Notes under the pieces: generated by a model | The model's input: only the letters and a program-made list of their open reading frames with translations | The model's database searches: none | What the model was told of the DNA's origin: nothing | Translations under genes and position numbers: made by a program | Assembly: GCF_022965805.1 (NCBI RefSeq) | Contig: NC_133101.1 | Span: 6,696,001 to 6,760,000 of the forward strand | Reading direction: 5' to 3' | From: Primulina eburnea | Taxonomy: Eukaryota; Streptophyta; Magnoliopsida; Lamiales; Gesneriaceae | DNA: 64,000 nt | Part shown: positions 1 to 12,348 of the stretch, in pieces | Numbering within the stretch: position 1 is the first letter of the stretch | Layout: each line of letters opens with the position of its first letter

Positions 1-3000
1 GATTGTATCATTTGTAATGGCTGCCAGCGATGGCGATTTACGGGATTTTATGGAAATTCAGTATCAGCCCTGCGCCACCACTCATGGCAGCTTCTCAAAC
101 GCTTATCAAACATCCATGAATTGAATTCCTTGCCGTGGCTGATAGGTGGGGATTTTAATGAAATATTATTTGATTCGGAGAAAAAGGGAGGGACTCCAAG
201 AAATGTGAAACAAATGTCTGATTTTGCAGATGTAATATGCGAGAGTGGTCTTCATGATATGCCTTTTGCAGGTGACCCGTTTACTTGGTGTAATCGACGT
301 GGAGGCGAGGAGAATATCCTAGCTAGATTGGATCGCTTTTTCTGCAGCTCTGCCTGGAACTTAAAATTCCCAGATGCAGAGGTCAAACATTTAGAGTTTT
401 ATGGTTCTGATCATCGAGCACTAATCATGAGCCTTAAAAATCCACTAAGGAGAAACACATTTCTAGGCCATAGAAGATTTACGTTTGAACACAAGTGGCT
501 GCTGGACGAAGGCTTTGAGGGGTTCTTTTCTTACAAGTGGGATGCACTCGGGAGTAATATTAGTCTGCCAGACTCGCTACGTCGCTGCAGCTCGGATCTC
601 AAAATGTGGGCTGGGAATAGGTTTGATCATCTTAGAAAGAAAATAAAAAATCTTCGACAAGAGTTGAAAGGGCTTATGCGATCTCAAATTATCAAAAACA
701 ACATGGCCAAAATTTCTCAGCTGGAACGAGACATAGAGAGGTTAGAGGAACAAGACGAACTTCATTGGGCACAGAGATCAAGGATCAATTGGCTGAAACA
801 TGGGGATCGGAACACAAAGTTTTCCACTCCTCAGCTTCTATCAGACTAAGAGCGAATGCCATCAAAGGGTTGTTTAATTCAAGGGGAGTATGGTGTGAGG
901 ATGATCATCGACTGGGGGAAATCACCTTAGATTATTTTGACACTCTCTTTTCATCTTCTCATCCATCCCAGGTGGATATTGCAAAAGTAACAGATGCAGT
1001 TGATGCAGTTGTAGATGCTCAGATGAATGGAGTTTTATGTGCCCCTTTTACGGGTGAAGAGGTTCGACGTGCGGTATTCGATATGCATCCATCAAAAGCC
1101 CCCGGGCCGGATGGCTTTACAGCGCTTTTCTACCAGAAAATGTGGCCTATAGTGGGTGAACAGGTGGTTTCAGCAGTGCTTTCTATCCTGAATGATCAGG
1201 GTGACCCTTCGGAGTGGAATTCAACATTAATCACTCTTATCCCTAAAATTCAGACTCCGGAAGCATTGAAAGATTTTAGGCCTATAAGTTTGTGCAACAC
1301 TTGTTACAAAATAGTGGCGCGAGCGATGACTAACAGACTCCGGCCGATACTCACACAAATTATTGATCAATATCAAAGTGCGTTCATACCAGGCAAACTG
1401 ATACTTGATAATGTCATTGTGGGTTTTGAATGTATGCATTGGATTCGGAACCACCGCAAGGCCAACTCCGGTTATGCAGCCTTAAAATTAGATATGAGTA
1501 AGGCATATGATAGAATAGAATGGAGCTTCTTGGAAGCAATGTTGCTGAAATTGGGGTTTGCGACACCTTGGGTGAGGCTGATTTTGAGATGCGTCTCAAC
1601 AGTTTCTTATTCTTTCCGCATTAATCAGTCCATTGTTGGTGTCACACGTCCTTCCGGGGGATTAAGACAGGGAGATCCTCTCTCTCCTTATCCTTTTGTT
1701 TTATGTGCTCAAGGTTTATCTAAGATCATTTCGAACTCAGTGGAGAGGAAGTTAATCCGGGGTGTTAAGGTGGCACAATCATGTCCTATTATTTCACATC
1801 TTTTCTTTGCTGATGACAGCCTTATCTTCTTTCGGGCTTCCAAGGCGGACTGCTTAGAAGTAAAGAATTGTCTCAAGATGTATGAAAAAGCATCCGGACA
1901 AATGGTCAATTTCGAAAAATCAGCCGTAACTTTCAGTCCGAGCACCTCATGTCAGGACATTGATATTATCAGGCAGACTCTCACAATTCCAGTGGTTATG
2001 GGTCATGATTTATATTTAGGATTGCCCACCTTCTCCTTGAGAAAGAAAAAAATCCAATTTGATTATTTGCGTGAACGAGTCCTTAAAAAATCTCAAAGCT
2101 GGAATGCTAAATTTTTCTCCATGGGTGGTCGAGAAGTCCTTATCAAAGCAGTATTACAAGCCATCCCAACCTATGCAATGTCATGCTTCAAACTCCCAAT
2201 TACTCTTTGCCGCAATATTGAACAACTTTTTGCTAAGTTCTGGTGGAATGCTCATGGTGATAAAAAAGGAATGCATTGGGCCAAATGGGATAATATGTGT
2301 CTGCCTAAAGGAGATGGAGGTATGGGCTTCAGAAAATTAAGTGCTTTCAACAAAGCGCTACTTGCTAAACAAGTGTGGAGAATAATTCAAGATCCAAATT
2401 CTTTAATGGCGCGAGTGCTCAAAAGTCGATATTTTAGAAACAACGACATCATGATGGCAGATTTAGGCTCAAGACCGTCTTATGTTTGGCGCTCTTTGAT
2501 TTGGGGCAGGGATCTTATTGAGAAGGGGCTGTGTTGGAGAGTTGGGAATGGTAATTCTATATTGGCACATCAAGATCATTGGCTCCCGACTTTGCCAGCA
2601 GGATTGTGCAGACACCCTTCGTCTTTATTGGCCGGTTCTACAGTGGCACGGTATATTCATGATGGGAATTGGGATGAACAGGAAGTGAGGCTTAATTTTC
2701 CACCTGTTGCAGCAGAAGCCATACTCAATACTTTTCTGAATCGGATTGGGAGCGAGGACATTCGCTACTGGAAAAACAACAAAGACGGAAGATATTCGGT
2801 TAAGACCGGATATCTCTCGGAAATTAAATGTACAGCTCCCCCACCGTTTCAATCGATTCACCCGCATCTTGATTGGTGGAAAAGAATCTGGACGCTAAAC
2901 CTGCCTCCCAAGGTACGTATTTTCTTGTGGCGTGCTTCTAGAAATTTCATTCCTTCTTCGATGAATTTACTAGCGCATCATGTTCCAGTTGATGGTTGTT

Positions 3001-3842
3001 GTGAATTGTGTAAATTATCTTTTGCAACCACATGCCATGTTTTGTTCTTTTGCCCAAGCATTAAAGTAGTGTGGAAACCTACTGTTTATTGGTTTGTGTT
3101 GAAGAAGTTGAGGGGTGTTGATTTCATTGAGCTTGCATCTGTGATTTCTAAGCATTTTGATACTGAGGCATTTGAGTTGTTTGTGGTTATGAGTTGGGCT
3201 TTGTGGACAGAAATTTGTAAGGGCAAGCACGCTGCGATTGAGCCTAGTAGCGAAATTAGTATTGATTGGGTTTATTCCTTCCTAAGTGCTTTTCGACAGC
3301 ATGGTAAGACTTTCTCCACCAGATTAGTTTCGGCCAATTTATTGAGCCAGTGTTGGGTGCCTCCAGTCCCGAATCAGTTGCGACTAGACGTTGACGTTGG
3401 GTTTGATGAAGGTAGAAACCGGTTCAGTGTTGGGGCTGTGATCCGTGATAATAATGGTACAGTCTTGGGAGCTTCGGCGCACATTATTCGTCATCCGGGA
3501 TCAGTGAAAGATGCGGAATTATGTGCTATCAGGTTCGGCATGGAGTTTTGTTTGAATCTAGGCCTTCACGATGTTAATATTTTCTCAGATTCGTTACTTG
3601 CTGTTCAAGCTATTAGCACCTCATTAGTTGACCTTGGTCCGAGTGGTGTGCTCTCAATCGACATTCTCCATATGCTGAAGATGGATGCTTTCTTGTCTAT
3701 CAACCACATGCCGAGATCGGCCAACAGAGCTGCTCATCGTTTAGCTCGTGTAGCTTCTGATGTTTCCTCTTTTGTTGTTTGGTGTTCTGGTGATATACCA
3801 GTTTGGTTACGTAATATTGTAAATCATGATATTATGAAGTAA
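1..3842 (+). pseudogene. LINE ORF2: endonuclease - reverse transcriptase - zf-RVT - RNase H, one frameshift
   Basis: This is the replication protein of the LINE. The first frame (1-849) carries the end of an AP-type endonuclease, with GGDFNE near 145-162 and a GSDHRAL motif near 405-425, followed by a basic coiled linker. The frame breaks near 820-825, at a run of T, and the protein continues in the frame that closes at 3842. That part holds the reverse transcriptase (KAPGPDGF near 1095-1120, the catalytic FADD near 1806-1817), a zf-RVT module with paired cysteines near 3000-3060, and an RNase H domain with acidic residues in DVDVGF (near 3388), AELC and FSDS. One missing base is enough to explain the break, so this copy cannot make a full protein but is otherwise well kept. 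The start lies outside the window. Confidence 0.85.
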
Positions 3843-3871
3843 TGAAGTTGTTTTACTTTCAAAAAAAAAAA
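1..3871 (+). mobile_element. LINE (L1-type non-LTR retrotransposon with RNase H), 5' end outside window
   Basis: The element runs from the left edge to an A-rich tail at about 3861-3871. It encodes one long protein with endonuclease, reverse transcriptase, zinc-finger and RNase H domains, the plan of plant L1-like LINEs. The endonuclease is already under way at base 1, so the 5' end and the upstream target-site duplication are not visible. It lies antisense to the RNFT-like gene, whose third visible exon ends at a splice donor at 4018. The LINE therefore probably sits in, or just beyond, the following intron. Confidence 0.9.
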
Positions 3872-4017
3872 TATGAAGCGCTCAATCCACAAGTAAAAAG
3901 ACCCAAAAAAAAGCTAACAAATGAAGTGTGTCTGAGTGAATGTTTTGTTGGGCCACGAACATCACAATAAAAAGTTATTCCAACAAATAAAAAATCACAA
4001 GTGGTCAATGATCATAC

Positions 4018-5429
4018 CATTCACAAGTGTAACAAAGATTGCATGCCAGAAAGGTGGGATTGTCTTTGGAGGAATCATGAGTAATGGGTAGAAAATGTCA
4101 TCCTTCCGATACCACCAATAGATTCCAAATATCTGAAGCGTGAAGAAAATGGAATAGCCAACCAGGACGGATATTTTCCTTTCTCCCTGCAAAATTAGGG
4201 TGGTCTGATAAGTCCCTTTGGTAACATTGATTTCAAGTATAGGAATAATGAAGCAAACAATTCAACCATGGAACAGGATATTCACCTTTAGTGCTGTTTG
4301 CTTCCGAAGAATGTCATTAGACTTGACCAAGACAGCATAGATGTAGATAGTAACAAAAAATCCTTGAAAACAATACTCAACAGAGTAAGAGTTCAGTTCA
4401 AAGGAAACTTATGACAGACAGAAACAATAGTACACCAAAGAGGTCGTAGTTATTAAAAGTGCACGAGCAGAATAGTTCATAGTAGATGCCATAAAGTACA
4501 CTTTTATAGCTTCAAAAAATGTAACAAAAAATGCAAATTCCAAACGGAACACAAAAAACTAGAACGATGTCAAATTTGTTATATCACCCGCATCCACAAC
4601 CCTAAACAAACCAAAGTCAGGAAATTAACCAACTATAGAGGAATGCAACTACGTCTTCTATTACACAATTGAGCTGCTTTTTAATATTTCATGCAATCAA
4701 AAAATTTATCATCTAATCTAATTGTATAAAACAATAGAACAGAGTTTACAACTGGACTGCTATTTCGTAAAAAAACTAGGAATTATCACATCATCACATA
4801 AACAAAGAAATAACTGGGAATTTTACACGATAAGGTTTCCCATGTTATACACCTTGCAAGTGCTGCCGGATGAAAACCACCAACAAAAGCAGAGAAAACG
4901 GAAGAATCTGCTCAACCCACCTCGCCACCTGTTGTATCTCATATCTCGGATATGATGACGTTTCTCTGTTATTATCCTCACTACCTCCCCCATTCCCATT
5001 CCCGTTTACCTCATCAGCACCAAACACAGACTCCTCCGCACCCGATCCCACCACCCCATTAACATCATTTTCACCATCATTCAAAGCCCTAACCCTATCT
5101 TGCTCTCCAAGTATCCGAATCGAAACCTCCCCATTACTAACGCCATTCCCACTCCCGTCAACTCCAACATCGCCGTTAATCAGCTCCAAATTCCTAGGGC
5201 TTTGATTGCTGACACTGGGAATCGTATTACCATCCCGGGTTATAAGGGGGTGGGCTTCAGAATACGCGTATTCAGGCCGAACCCTCAGGATACCGGAGTA
5301 TTCAAGCAGTGACGAAACAGGGGACTGTAAGTACCGGAGAGAAGGGAACTGGAGGGCCCTTGAGCTCCCACCTCCATTGCTTGGCGACGAAGGTGCCGAA
5401 TTCGAAGCATCAGAATTTGATGTGTCCAT
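4018..5429 (-). CDS. RNFT-like RING/transmembrane E3 ligase, first three exons
   Basis: The exons read as 5429-4848, 4362-4286 and 4186-4018 on the minus strand, with GT-AG borders and intact phase at each join. Exon 1 encodes a low-complexity Ser/Gly/Asn/Asp-rich head, then a YPRYEIQQ segment and a hydrophobic stretch ending in HLQ. Exon 2 continues with [16 protein letters not shown]. Exon 3 starts [11 protein letters not shown] and includes WWYRKDD and IPPFWHAIF. This order of membrane helices matches the plant homologues of RNFT1/RNFT2, which sit in the ER membrane and act as ubiquitin ligases through a C-terminal RING. No RING is seen here. Exon 3 ends at a donor at 4017/4016, and the next DNA is the 3' end of a LINE, so later exons must lie left of the window or are lost. 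Confidence 0.75.
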
Positions 5430-5707
5430 AAAAAAAAAACACCACCAAAATTATCAAAACCCACTAATATTTATCTCGAAATCTGAGGTTTCTTCTTCTT
5501 CAAAACCGAAATCCAATGCTTCTTGACCCAAAAACCCTTTCTTTTGTTCAGATGAGGGATTCTTCGGTTACAGAAAATGGAGCAATCGGTCCGTTCGGGA
5601 AGAGTCAGACGAAATAAATCAAATTAAAAAGAAATAATCATATCTAATTACACAACAGGGTATGATTAACAAAGATTAATTGCAAAAAAAAAAAAAAAAA
5701 AAAAAAT
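5430..5707 (-). other. 5' flank and probable 5'UTR of the RNFT-like gene; poly-A tract
   Basis: This is the region upstream of the ATG at 5429. It contains a run of about 23 A at 5684-5706 on the plus strand. I see no other coding signal in it. Confidence 0.4.
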
Positions 5708-5984
5708 TGGAGAATTCAATGATGGTGATTCGTGATAGGTTGAATAAAATATGTGGGGAGAAGAGAAGGTACAACAGCGGTACACCGGCAGGCTTTATAT
5801 TAAATTATTTTTGTGTTGTATAAAAAAATTATATATATTATTTTATTATGATATTTAATTATTTTCTGTTTAATAATTGTTGTATAAAAATTATATATTA
5901 TTTTATTATGATCTGATATTTATTAATAAATAATTATACACGATTTATCGAAATAGTTCGAACTCTCACGTAATTTAAAGATGG

Positions 5985-6166
5985 AAAAAACTTGTATGAG
6001 ACGGTCTCTCGGATAGTATTTGTGAGACGGATCTCTTATTTGGGTCACCCATGAAAAAATACTATTTTTTATGCTAAGAGTATTACTTTTTATTGTGAAT
6101 ATGGGTAGGGTTGCCCCGTCTCACAGATTATGATCTGTGAGACGGTCTCACACGAGACTCACTCTT
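5985..6166 (+). mobile_element. Palindrome-ended MITE, copy 1
   Basis: This is a ~180-bp element. Its right end carries GTGAGACGGTCTCAC nearly intact; the left end is slightly changed. The core has the family's landmarks: GATCTCTTATTTGGGTCA, an ATTACTTTTTATGCTAAGAG-type segment and a CCCGTCTCACAGATTA-type segment. Confidence 0.75.
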
Positions 6167-7001
6167 TAAAGATAAATTGTAGAAAAAATAAGAAAATTGT
6201 ATAAATATTAATAATAAATTCATACAACAAATTTAACTAACAAATATTATCAAGGATAAAATTCTAAAGAAATTTTGGTGTAACATTAATATATCAAAAT
6301 CATTAAGTATGATATGTTCAAGTTTAATAGTTGATATTTTGGTAGACAATCTCACATATTTATTTACATACAAAAGATCAGCTCGATTCAAACTTAAAAA
6401 TAAAAAATAATAGTTTTACTAATCAAGTTAGATTGGATATTTATACCATAAATTGACACACGAGATTGTTTTCAATATAGTTTTTGTACAAGTTTAATAA
6501 TATAATATAAAATAATTAATTTCAGACAAAATTTATACTTTTTCCATTTCAAATATTTTAAAATTTAAAATCTGCATTTTATATTTTGGTTCTACATTTT
6601 AAATTCCAAATTCTCGTAATTTGGAATATTTTGAAATCTAAATTATGAATTCTCTTTTCAAATTTTGATCCTTCAGTCCAATTTTCAAATATTATGATGT
6701 ATAGAAAAAAAATTTAATTAAAAAGATAATTTCAAAAATAATTACTTATAGTTATATATCAAGTTTTTTTTTTTTAGTTGAGAGAGATTTTGCTATAATT
6801 GAGTTTCAAATATTATAGTTTATCTCAAATTGAGATCTCGGTGACAGATGAATTATAAATCATTGGTGATTATACAACGTTTCTAGACGGCATAAAGTTG
6901 GACTTTAATCCCAAATGACCAATGCAATTAATTACAAAGTCTCTCGATTACCATAAAAATTTAAAATTAAAAATCTGATGACGACGCTCTTATATAATTT
7001 G

Positions 7002-7161
7002 GAGTGGGTCTTATGTGAGACTGTCTCACGGATCTTAATTGTGAGATTGATCAATCCTATCTATATTCACAATAAAAAATAATATTTTTTCATGGATTAC
7101 CCAAATAAGAGATATGTCTCACAAATACGACCTGTGAGACCGTCTCACACAAATTTTTACC
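7002..7161 (-). mobile_element. Palindrome-ended MITE, copy 2 (inverted, internally deleted)
   Basis: This is the same family as copy 1 in the opposite orientation. It starts with GAGTGGGTCTTATGTGAGAC and ends with GTCTCACACAAATTTTTACC. It lacks about 20 bases of the core, around the CTTAGCAT segment. Confidence 0.7.
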
Positions 7162-8342
7162 TATAATTTATCGTGGATTGAAGATATTACCTCGGCTCAT
7201 TGTCTATAAATGAGACAAGAAACTTCGAATCAAATAACATTGAGTAGCTCGATGCATTGTCTGTTAGCTATTCAACAACGCGATGGTTTGCATTCATTCC
7301 CAAACGATCGTTGGAGAAATTTTTCTATGAAAGCACATGATTATGAAACATGTTAATTGGATGCAATAATTATTTTTATTAGATAGAATAATCGAAATGT
7401 GACGTTTGAACTGTTATATAATTTAAAATATTTGAATTACACCGTTCTTATTAGCTATAACTTTTGGTAAACGACAAACGTCCGGTCCTAAAATCGATAC
7501 TAGAGCCAATGACACGAGTTCGATTATCACTAATTGCAAGTAGTATAATTATTGAGATGGATATTAATGATGTGCAACAATTATATTTGCTGAGTAGAAC
7601 AATCGAAACATGACGTTTGAGTTGTTGTACGATTTAAAATATTCGAATTTCACAATTATTATTAGTTATATTTTTTTGTAAAATGACAAACTTTCAATCT
7701 TACGATATGTCGTCCAGCTAGAGTTACCTGAAACCAACGCAAGAACTATATATGTATATTGCATTGATTAATTAGTTCTAAACTTCTAATGGACATGTTA
7801 TAGTAAACAATATATTTTCAAATTTTTTTAATTAAATTAAAATAGATTATTAAATGTGATAACATATTTGTAACCCATTAAATGCAAAACATATACAAAA
7901 TTCAATTTGCCAATTATCATGAGTTGAATTTTATGTCCAACTCTAATTTTCTTTGAAAAATTAACTCACTTATCTTGAGTTGAATTTTTATGCCCGAATA
8001 TTTTTTCTTCGAAAACTTCATGTACAGATCGTAGGATCATGAATTCATAATCTTATGCAAGGACATAAATATATCCACGAGTAGGGCCGTAACCACATAA
8101 TTTTTTGACTTTGAGATCTTATAAAAAAAAAAATTAAAATATTTAAAAATTACATTAACACAAAAGACTAATTTATATTCAAGGAACAAATAGAAAAGAT
8201 TTAATGATAATTAAAAATATTACATATTTACACAAAATAGATATAAACTATTAAAAATATATATAATGGTTTTCCATAAAATAAAACTGATCAATTATTG
8301 AATCACTGTCGAAAGAAACCCAAAATTACATACATCAATGAG

Positions 8343-8526
8343 GCAAAAACTTGTGTGAGACGGTCTCACGGGTCGTATTTGTGAGACGGATCTCTTATTT
8401 GGATCATTCATGAATAAGTATTACTTTTTATGCTAAGAGTATTACATTTTATTGTAAATATGGGTAGGGTTGACCCGTCTCACAGATTAAGATCCGTGAG
8501 ACGGTCTCACATGAGACTCACTCAAT
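8343..8526 (+). mobile_element. Palindrome-ended MITE, copy 3 (well preserved)
   Basis: This is the best preserved copy in the window. It has GTGAGACGGTCTCAC near both ends and the full core between them. It forms an inverted pair with copy 4. Confidence 0.8.
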
Positions 8527-8686
8527 CAATGAAATCAATTTAAAGAAACACAAAAATTTGAATAAAAATTGAACTTATGAAGTAAGTGGGGGAAAACCCG
8601 AGTTAGAAAAAGACATATAGAAGGGGATGTACATTATCAATTTATCATTCATTCAATTTGGTTTTCTTTGATTTTATTTTTTTTAA

Positions 8687-8867
8687 GAGTGGGTCTTATG
8701 TGAGACCGTCTCACGGATCTTAATCTGTGAGACGGATTAATTCTACTCATATTCACACTAAAAAGTTATACTCTTAGCATAAAAAGTAATATTTTTTTAT
8801 GGATAACCCAAATAAGAGATCCGTCTCACAAATACGACCCGTGAGACCGTCTCACATAAGTTTTTGC
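8687..8867 (-). mobile_element. Palindrome-ended MITE, copy 4 (inverted)
   Basis: This is a near full-length copy in the opposite orientation to copy 3, about 160 bases away. It begins GAGTGGGTCTTATGTGAGAC and ends with GTCTCACATAAGTTTTTGC. Confidence 0.8.
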
Positions 8868-9379
8868 TTTTTTTAATTATAAAGTCAAATCCCACAAGTT
8901 GTGTAATTTATACGAGTTACTGTAAATAATTATCTAAATAAATATTTTTCCCCATTTACCGCAATACATTTCTATCCAAAAAACGAAAGAATTATGTAAA
9001 AGCTTAGGGGTAAATTTATCATACTATAAGTGTGATAATCTATTTTATAATACTTATATTGTGAGACAAATTCACGAACTTATATACGCTGAGTTTCTTC
9101 GATTAATATCCGCTAAAAATAATAATTTTGATATAAAAAATAATATTTTTTTATGACTCGAATCGCATATGATATATGTATCATAAAATCGATATGTGAG
9201 ACTAGGAATTTTATAATCCATTTTATAATTCAAAACTCAAATTTTCAAAATTAGATAATAATTTTTTTTTTTCATTTTTCAATGTTACGCATTTTTAAAG
9301 TTCTTTTAAGTCGTTAATGATGCTATTGGAGGAAAAGATTTGATATGTGAAAAAAGTTGAATGATGGATAAATCTGAAA

Positions 9380-9457
9380 GAGTAGGGAGACCGTCTCACA
9401 GATCATAATATGTGAGACGGATCAATCCTACTCATATTCACAATAAAAAATAATACT
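9380..9457 (-). mobile_element. Palindrome-ended MITE, copy 5, left half (split by a Ty3 element)
   Basis: The left half of a MITE stops at 9457, where the Ty3/gypsy LTR begins. The rest resumes at 16645. The five bases ATACT at 9453-9457 are repeated at 16645-16649, so this copy was the insertion target. Confidence 0.85.
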
Positions 9458-10370
9458 TGTAGTGACCCGTTCCAGAATCACCTACTAATCAGAACTTAAG
9501 CATGCAAAATTAACATTAAAACTGAATCAGGTAAAACAGCGGAAAAACAGTAATACAACCCAATCGAATCTGTAAGTACAAAATACTTAAACAACCAGAT
9601 CGAACTAAATTCCAAGAACAAATACCAATAACTACAAGTCAACCTCTGCCAGCTCCCTGTCCACTCCCTCCTGGACCGTCCAACCTGAGACCTGCCCCAT
9701 CGAATAGGGTGTCCAAAACAGAGATAAACCGAGGACGTGAGCATAAAACGCTCAGCACCGAAAGCATGAGTATACAAGACTATGACATGCATGTATGCAA
9801 AATGTACTGGATACCAGGATCTGGGTATATCGAAATACTGCTCAGGTAAATGACGTCAAGGTATGTAGCACTCTGCGCCGTCGCACCAGGAGGTGGCTCC
9901 CATACCAAAATAAACCTGTGGATATACCGGTGACCTGACCACCGTCGGCCAACGGGGTCCAACCATCCACAACAAACGAGGGCTGAGCACCCTCTCAACA
10001 GGCTATCTCAAAGATAATCAGGCTCAACATGATTATGCAAATGCCGCATAATAAACCATGCATCATATGACAGATAATAATGCAACATATAAACATGCAA
10101 CACATAGTAAAGCATACTCAATCCTGCTATCTCGGATAGTACTTTCGTACCTCAAATCAGTAGATCCTAGCAATCAGCCCTAGAATCAAGCCTGCGTCCG
10201 TAGTCAGCCCACTGATGCCGCTAGCTCCCAACTAGAGCACAGCTCCGCTACAAAACCAGTAGCTCCCCGCTAGTGCCTAAACCTCGGGAAAAGACTAGAA
10301 ACCCATCAGAAACGACTAAAACGCTCTGGAACACTCGGAATTGGCGAGTAAAAAGTGAAGCCTCGCGCCT

Positions 10371-10379
10371 CTATTTATA
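10371..10379 (-). promoter_or_regulatory. TATA box of the 3' LTR
   Basis: The minus strand reads TATAAATAG just downstream of the palindrome/G-box array, in the same place as in the 5' LTR. A TATA box in the 3' LTR can drive read-out into flanking DNA toward lower coordinates. Confidence 0.55.
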
Positions 10380-10384
10380 GACAA

Positions 10385-10708
10385 CGATAGGACGATCCGA
10401 TCCACTTCGGACGATCCGAACCCTGTACCCTTCGGACCTTCCGAACCCTTATCGGACGATCCGAACCCTGCATGTCTTCCACGTGTCCAGACACCTGTCT
10501 TCGGACGATCCGAACCCTGATCGGACGATCCGAACTCTGCATGTCTTCCACGTGTCCAGCCACCTGTCTTCGGACGATCCGAACCCTGATCGGACGATCC
10601 GAACTCTGCATGTCTTCCACGTGTCCAGCCACCTGTCTTCGGACGATCCGAACCCTTTTCGGACGATCCGAACCCTATTCGGACGATCCGAACCCGGTTC
10701 GGTCCTTC
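10385..10708 (-). repeat. LTR U3 tandem array of palindromes and G-boxes (3' LTR)
   Basis: The short palindrome TTCGGACGATCCGAA, with 6-bp arms around a 3-bp centre, and close variants recur about ten times. They are interleaved with three copies of a block carrying TTCCACGTGTCC, which contains the G-box CACGTG. The array lies directly upstream of the TATA box in LTR orientation, the position of a retrotransposon enhancer. Confidence 0.85.
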
Positions 10709-10769
10709 CGATCTCACCGAAATATAATTAATCCAATAATTAACTCAAATTAGGCATCGGGATACTACA

Positions 10770-10781
10770 TTCTCCCCCTCT
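10770..10781 (-). promoter_or_regulatory. Polypurine tract (plus-strand primer) of the Ty3 element
   Basis: The minus strand reads AGAGGGGGAGAA immediately before the 3' LTR. This is the RNase H-resistant primer site expected at this junction. Confidence 0.85.
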
Positions 10782-10908
10782 AAAAAGGATTTCGTCCGCG
10801 AAATCGAGTCTGAAGAATGACAATTCTGAACAACAATACATTCAACTTAAGAATGAATTACAACTGAAAGCACAACTGAAATTACAATCATAACTGAAAA
10901 TACTACAA

Positions 10909-12348
10909 CTAGAACAACTCTGGATGCTCTGACCGCATGCGACTCTCTAGTTCCCAAGTAGCTTCTTCAGTACCTCGGCGCTGCCACTGCACTAAGACAA
11001 GAGGAATAGTCTTATGCCGCAGTACCTTATCCTTCCGGTCTAAGATCGAAACCGGTCTTTCTACAAAAGACAAATCCGGATTCAGCTGAACTTCTGCTGG
11101 ATGCAAAACATGAGACTCATCCGCTACGTATCGTCTCAACAAGGACACATGAAACACATTGTGAACACTAGACAGATACGGTGGCAAAGCTAATCTGTAG
11201 GCCAAATCTCCCACACATTCTAAGATCTCAAAAGGACCAATGAATCTCGGAGATAGCTTACCCTTGAGTCCAAATCTCAGAATCCTCCGAAAAGGTGATA
11301 CCTTGAGAAACACTTTCTCACCTGCATCAAAATGAAGAGGTCTGCGTTTGGTGTTCGCATAACTCGCTTGTCGATCCTGAGCAGTCTTAATCCGCTGTTT
11401 GATCACAAGAACTTTGTCCATGGCCTGCTGAATCAATTCTGGACCCTCGACCTGTCGTTCTCCGACTTCCTCCCAGAACAGAGGAGTACGACAACGTCGA
11501 CCATACAATGCTTCAAACGGAGACATACCAATACTCCTATGAAAACTGTTGTTGTATGCAAACTCTATCAGTGGCAGATGATCCTGCCAAGCTGGCCCGA
11601 AATCCATCACACAAGATCTCAACATATCCTCAAGAGTACGAATAGTCCTCTCTGACTGACCGTCAGTCTCTGGGTGATATGCAGTACTCAAACTCAAGGT
11701 AGTGCCCAAAGCTTGCTGAAAGCTGTCCCAAAATCTAGATGTAAATCGAGGATCTCTGTCACTAACGATACTCACGGGCACACCATGAAACCGTACAATC
11801 TCCTGAATGTACAACCGTGCCATCCGATCGAAAGTGAAATCTCTGTTATAAGGAAGAAAATGGGCAGACTTAGTAAGCCGATCCACTACCACCCAGATAG
11901 CATCTCTATTCCCCACAGACATAGGCAAGTGAGTCACGAAGTCCATCGTGATATGCTCCCACTTCCACTCCGGAATAGGAAGATTCTGCAACAAACCTCC
12001 AGGTCGTCGATACTCAGCCTTCACCTGCTGACAGACTAGGCACTTGGAGACATACTGATAAACATTACGTTTCATACCTTTCCACCAAAATCGAGTCCTC
12101 AAATCCTTATACATCTTGTTGCTCCCTGGATGAACACTCAACTTGCTACGATGAGCCTGAGACAAAATCTCCTCCCTCAAAGTGTCATCTTCTGGTACAA
12201 CAACACGACCAGATAAGCACAAAAGACCCTCGGACTGATAGTGGAATCCAGAAGTATTATCTCCATCAGCCAACCGAGCTAATTTCTGAACCTTAGAATC
12301 AGACATCTGAGCATCTCTAATCCGAGAATACAAAACTGGCTCGGACAA
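10909..12348 (-). CDS. Ty3/gypsy pol, integrase with chromodomain-like C-terminus (separate frame)
   Basis: This 479-codon frame continues the polyprotein in another frame than gag-RT. It has a zinc-binding H2C2 motif (HPGSNKMY ... CLVCQQVK, residues about 73-110). The DDE integrase core follows, with acidic residues in [16 protein letters not shown] and [10 protein letters not shown]. The last ~50 residues ([16 protein letters not shown] ... EATWE) look like the chromodomain-type tail of chromoviruses, which can guide insertion to certain chromatin. There is no ATG at the left edge; the similarity begins at a TTG codon. It is best read as the second part of a polyprotein broken by a one-base shift near 12340-12348. 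Confidence 0.9.
   Translation of the reverse strand: MSEPVLYSRIRDAQMSDSKVQKLARLADGDNTSGFHYQSEGLLCLSGRVVVPEDDTLREEILSQAHRSKLSVHPGSNKMYKDLRTRFWWKGMKRNVYQYVSKCLVCQQVKAEYRRPGGLLQNLPIPEWKWEHITMDFVTHLPMSVGNRDAIWVVVDRLTKSAHFLPYNRDFTFDRMARLYIQEIVRFHGVPVSIVSDRDPRFTSRFWDSFQQALGTTLSLSTAYHPETDGQSERTIRTLEDMLRSCVMDFGPAWQDHLPLIEFAYNNSFHRSIGMSPFEALYGRRCRTPLFWEEVGERQVEGPELIQQAMDKVLVIKQRIKTAQDRQASYANTKRRPLHFDAGEKVFLKVSPFRRILRFGLKGKLSPRFIGPFEILECVGDLAYRLALPPYLSSVHNVFHVSLLRRYVADESHVLHPAEVQLNPDLSFVERPVSILDRKDKVLRHKTIPLVLVQWQRRGTEEATWELESRMRSEHPELF

Larger units (their letters stand above)
5708..9457. other. AT-rich intergenic DNA with several MITE copies
   Basis: No open frame in this stretch resembles a protein. 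It is very AT-rich and holds five copies or part-copies of the palindrome-ended MITE, listed separately. Between them I see only short A/T runs. Confidence 0.7.
9458..10769 (-). repeat. 3' LTR of the Ty3/gypsy element (1312 bp)
   Basis: The sense strand starts TGTAGTATCCC at 10769 and ends GGGTCACTACA at 9458. It is 89 bp longer than the other LTR because it has one extra ~69-bp unit and one extra ~20-bp unit in the array at 10385-10700. Confidence 0.95.

Noticed and set aside
10385..10708. Regularly spaced short repeats that might suggest a CRISPR array.
   Set aside because: The spacers are themselves repeated and the array lies in the U3 of an LTR in a plant genome. It is a promoter tandem repeat.
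10316..10753. Open frames on both strands with repeated peptides over the LTR array (also 16319-16606).
   Set aside because: They only reflect translation of a DNA tandem repeat in the LTR. No start, context or family supports a protein.
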